This document shows, piece after piece, positions 63,012 to 64,000 of a DNA stretch of 64,000 nucleotides. The notes under the pieces are model-generated. The model saw only the letters and a program-made list of their open reading frames with translations. It searched no databases and was not told the DNA's origin. A program made the position numbers and the translations under genes. How positions within the stretch are numbered: the first letter of the stretch is position 1; each line of letters starts with the position of its first letter. The stretch is from an alpha proteobacterium U9-1i (GTDB lineage: Bacteria; Pseudomonadota; Alphaproteobacteria; Caulobacterales; Aquidulcibacteraceae), in NCBI GenBank assembly GCA_000974665.1, contig BBSY01000004.1, positions 124,001 through 188,000 of the forward strand. The letters are read 5' to 3'.

Positions 63012-64000
63012 ATGTCAGAAGACCTCCTCCCCATCTCGCAGCGCGCCATGGCGACGCCGCCCTATTTCCAGGGGCTGAACCCGGAGCAGCGCGCGGCTGT
63101 CGAGGCGCTCGATGGGCCTGTGCTGGTGCTCGCGGGCGCGGGCACGGGCAAAACGCGCGTGCTGACGACGCGGATGGCGCATCTGCTCTCCACCGGCAAA
63201 GCGAAGCCCTGGGGCGTGCTGGCGGTGACGTTCACGAACAAAGCCGCGCGCGAAATGCGCGATCGCGTGGAGAAGCTCGTCGGCCCCGGCGCGAGCGGCC
63301 TGCCGTTTCTCGGCACGTTCCACTCGATCTCGGCGCGCATGTTGCGCAGCCATGCAGAGCTTGTGGGGTTGAAGAGCAATTTCACAATCCTCGACACCGA
63401 CGATCAAATTCGTTTGCTGAAGCAGATCATCGAAGCCGAAGGGATTGATGAGAAACGCTGGCCCGCGCGGCAACTCGCGGGGCTGCTCGATTCCTGGAAG
63501 AACCGCGCGCTGACGCCTGATCGCGTACCGAAGGGCGAAGCGTTTTCGTTCGCCGACGGCGCCGGCGTGAAGCTTTACGCGCACTATCAGGCGAGGCTGA
63601 AGATTTTGAATGCGTGCGATTTCGGCGATCTGCTGATGCACATGATCACGGTATTTCAGAACCATCCCGATGTTTTGGAAACGTACCACCGCAAGCTGAC
63701 GCACCTGATGGTGGACGAGTATCAGGACACCAACGTCGCACAATATTTGTGGCTGCGGCTGCTGGCGCAGGCCTCGAAGAATTTGTGCGTCGTTGGCGAC
63801 GATGACCAATCGATCTATGGCTGGCGCGGCGCGGAGGTGGATAACATCCTGCGCTTCGAGCACGATTTTCCAGGCGCGGTGGTGGTGCGGCTGGAGCGCA
63901 ATTATCGCTCGACGGCGCACATTTTGGCGGCGGCTTCGCACATTATCTCCCACAATCGCGGGCGTCTGGGCAAAACGCTGTTCACCGATGGCGACGAAGG
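63012..64000 (+). CDS. uvrD: UvrD/PcrA-type DNA helicase (partial, N-terminal 329 residues)
   Basis: From ATG 63012 the frame runs to the window end. Motifs: LNPEQRAAVEALDGPVLVLAG (as two parts), Walker A AGAGTGKTRVLTTR, VTFTNKAAREMRDRV, GTFHSISARMLR, FTILDTDDQIRLL, Walker B LMVDEYQDTN, VGDDDQSIYGWRGAEV and LERNYRST. This is SF1A of the UvrD/PcrA/Rep group. The full protein would be about 700-780 residues; UvrD versus Rep cannot be separated from this half. Confidence 0.95.
   Translation, partial: MSEDLLPISQRAMATPPYFQGLNPEQRAAVEALDGPVLVLAGAGTGKTRVLTTRMAHLLSTGKAKPWGVLAVTFTNKAAREMRDRVEKLVGPGASGLPFLGTFHSISARMLRSHAELVGLKSNFTILDTDDQIRLLKQIIEAEGIDEKRWPARQLAGLLDSWKNRALTPDRVPKGEAFSFADGAGVKLYAHYQARLKILNACDFGDLLMHMITVFQNHPDVLETYHRKLTHLMVDEYQDTNVAQYLWLRLLAQASKNLCVVGDDDQSIYGWRGAEVDNILRFEHDFPGAVVVRLERNYRSTAHILAAASHIISHNRGRLGKTLFTDGDE

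Overview
The window looks like a chromosomal segment of an alphaproteobacterium, most likely Caulobacterales and near Hyphomonadaceae. The grounds are high GC with dense 4-nt gene overlaps, a circularly permuted two-piece tmRNA gene with an alphaproteobacterial-type tag, an SspB-alpha adaptor, a DUF4169 plus ribbon-helix-helix pair after fumC, and an Mla-type ABC operon with a PqiC-like lipoprotein. The taxon is inferred from gene content, not from a marker-gene comparison. No tRNA, rRNA, CRISPR array, phage genes or transposase were seen.

Left part (1-19.9 kb): the start of a sensor-like membrane protein, a TetR regulator, a small MerC-like membrane protein, two paralogous membrane coiled-coil proteins, a lipid-transport operon (mlaE-mlaF-mlaD-pqiC-like, minus strand), an MFS carrier divergent from proline iminopeptidase, the complete rod-shape operon mreB-mreC-mreD-mrdA(PBP2)-rodA (minus strand), an HtrA-like membrane protease and a sorbosone-dehydrogenase-like lipoprotein.

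Middle part (19.9-47.3 kb) is mostly housekeeping and metabolism: a TVP38 membrane protein, a GIY-YIG protein, an SDR, purT overlapping a ketol-acid reductoisomerase, a three-gene TPR/TPR/cytochrome c operon, miaA, serB, hflK-hflC-degP, Mrp/ApbC, a FAD oxidoreductase facing a cytochrome P450, pyruvate kinase, a GST, an SMP-30 hydrolase, cytochrome b561, folA and thyA, aquaporin Z and a metallo-beta-lactamase-fold protein.

Right part (47.3-64 kb): ssrA (tmRNA) is followed by sspB, so the tag-encoding RNA and the adaptor that delivers tagged proteins to ClpXP are neighbours. Next comes a phospholipid-like module (CDP-alcohol phosphatidyltransferase, small membrane protein, CdsA-like, PlsC-like). 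Then a region that may be accessory: a RusA-like nuclease overlapping two paralogous membrane proteins with a putative TIR-like cytoplasmic domain; fumC with a separate ATPase gene inserted exactly at its 3' end, leaving a decayed duplicate of the fumC tail; and two tandem TIR-domain membrane proteins with near-identical TIR domains and unrelated C-termini (a secreted PPC-like domain versus DUF805). The end holds palindromic intergenic elements, an ArsR/SRPBCC pair and the start of a UvrD/PcrA helicase.

The best candidates for something undescribed are the TIR/TIR-like membrane cluster at 52-60 kb and the ATPase cassette at the fumC 3' end.
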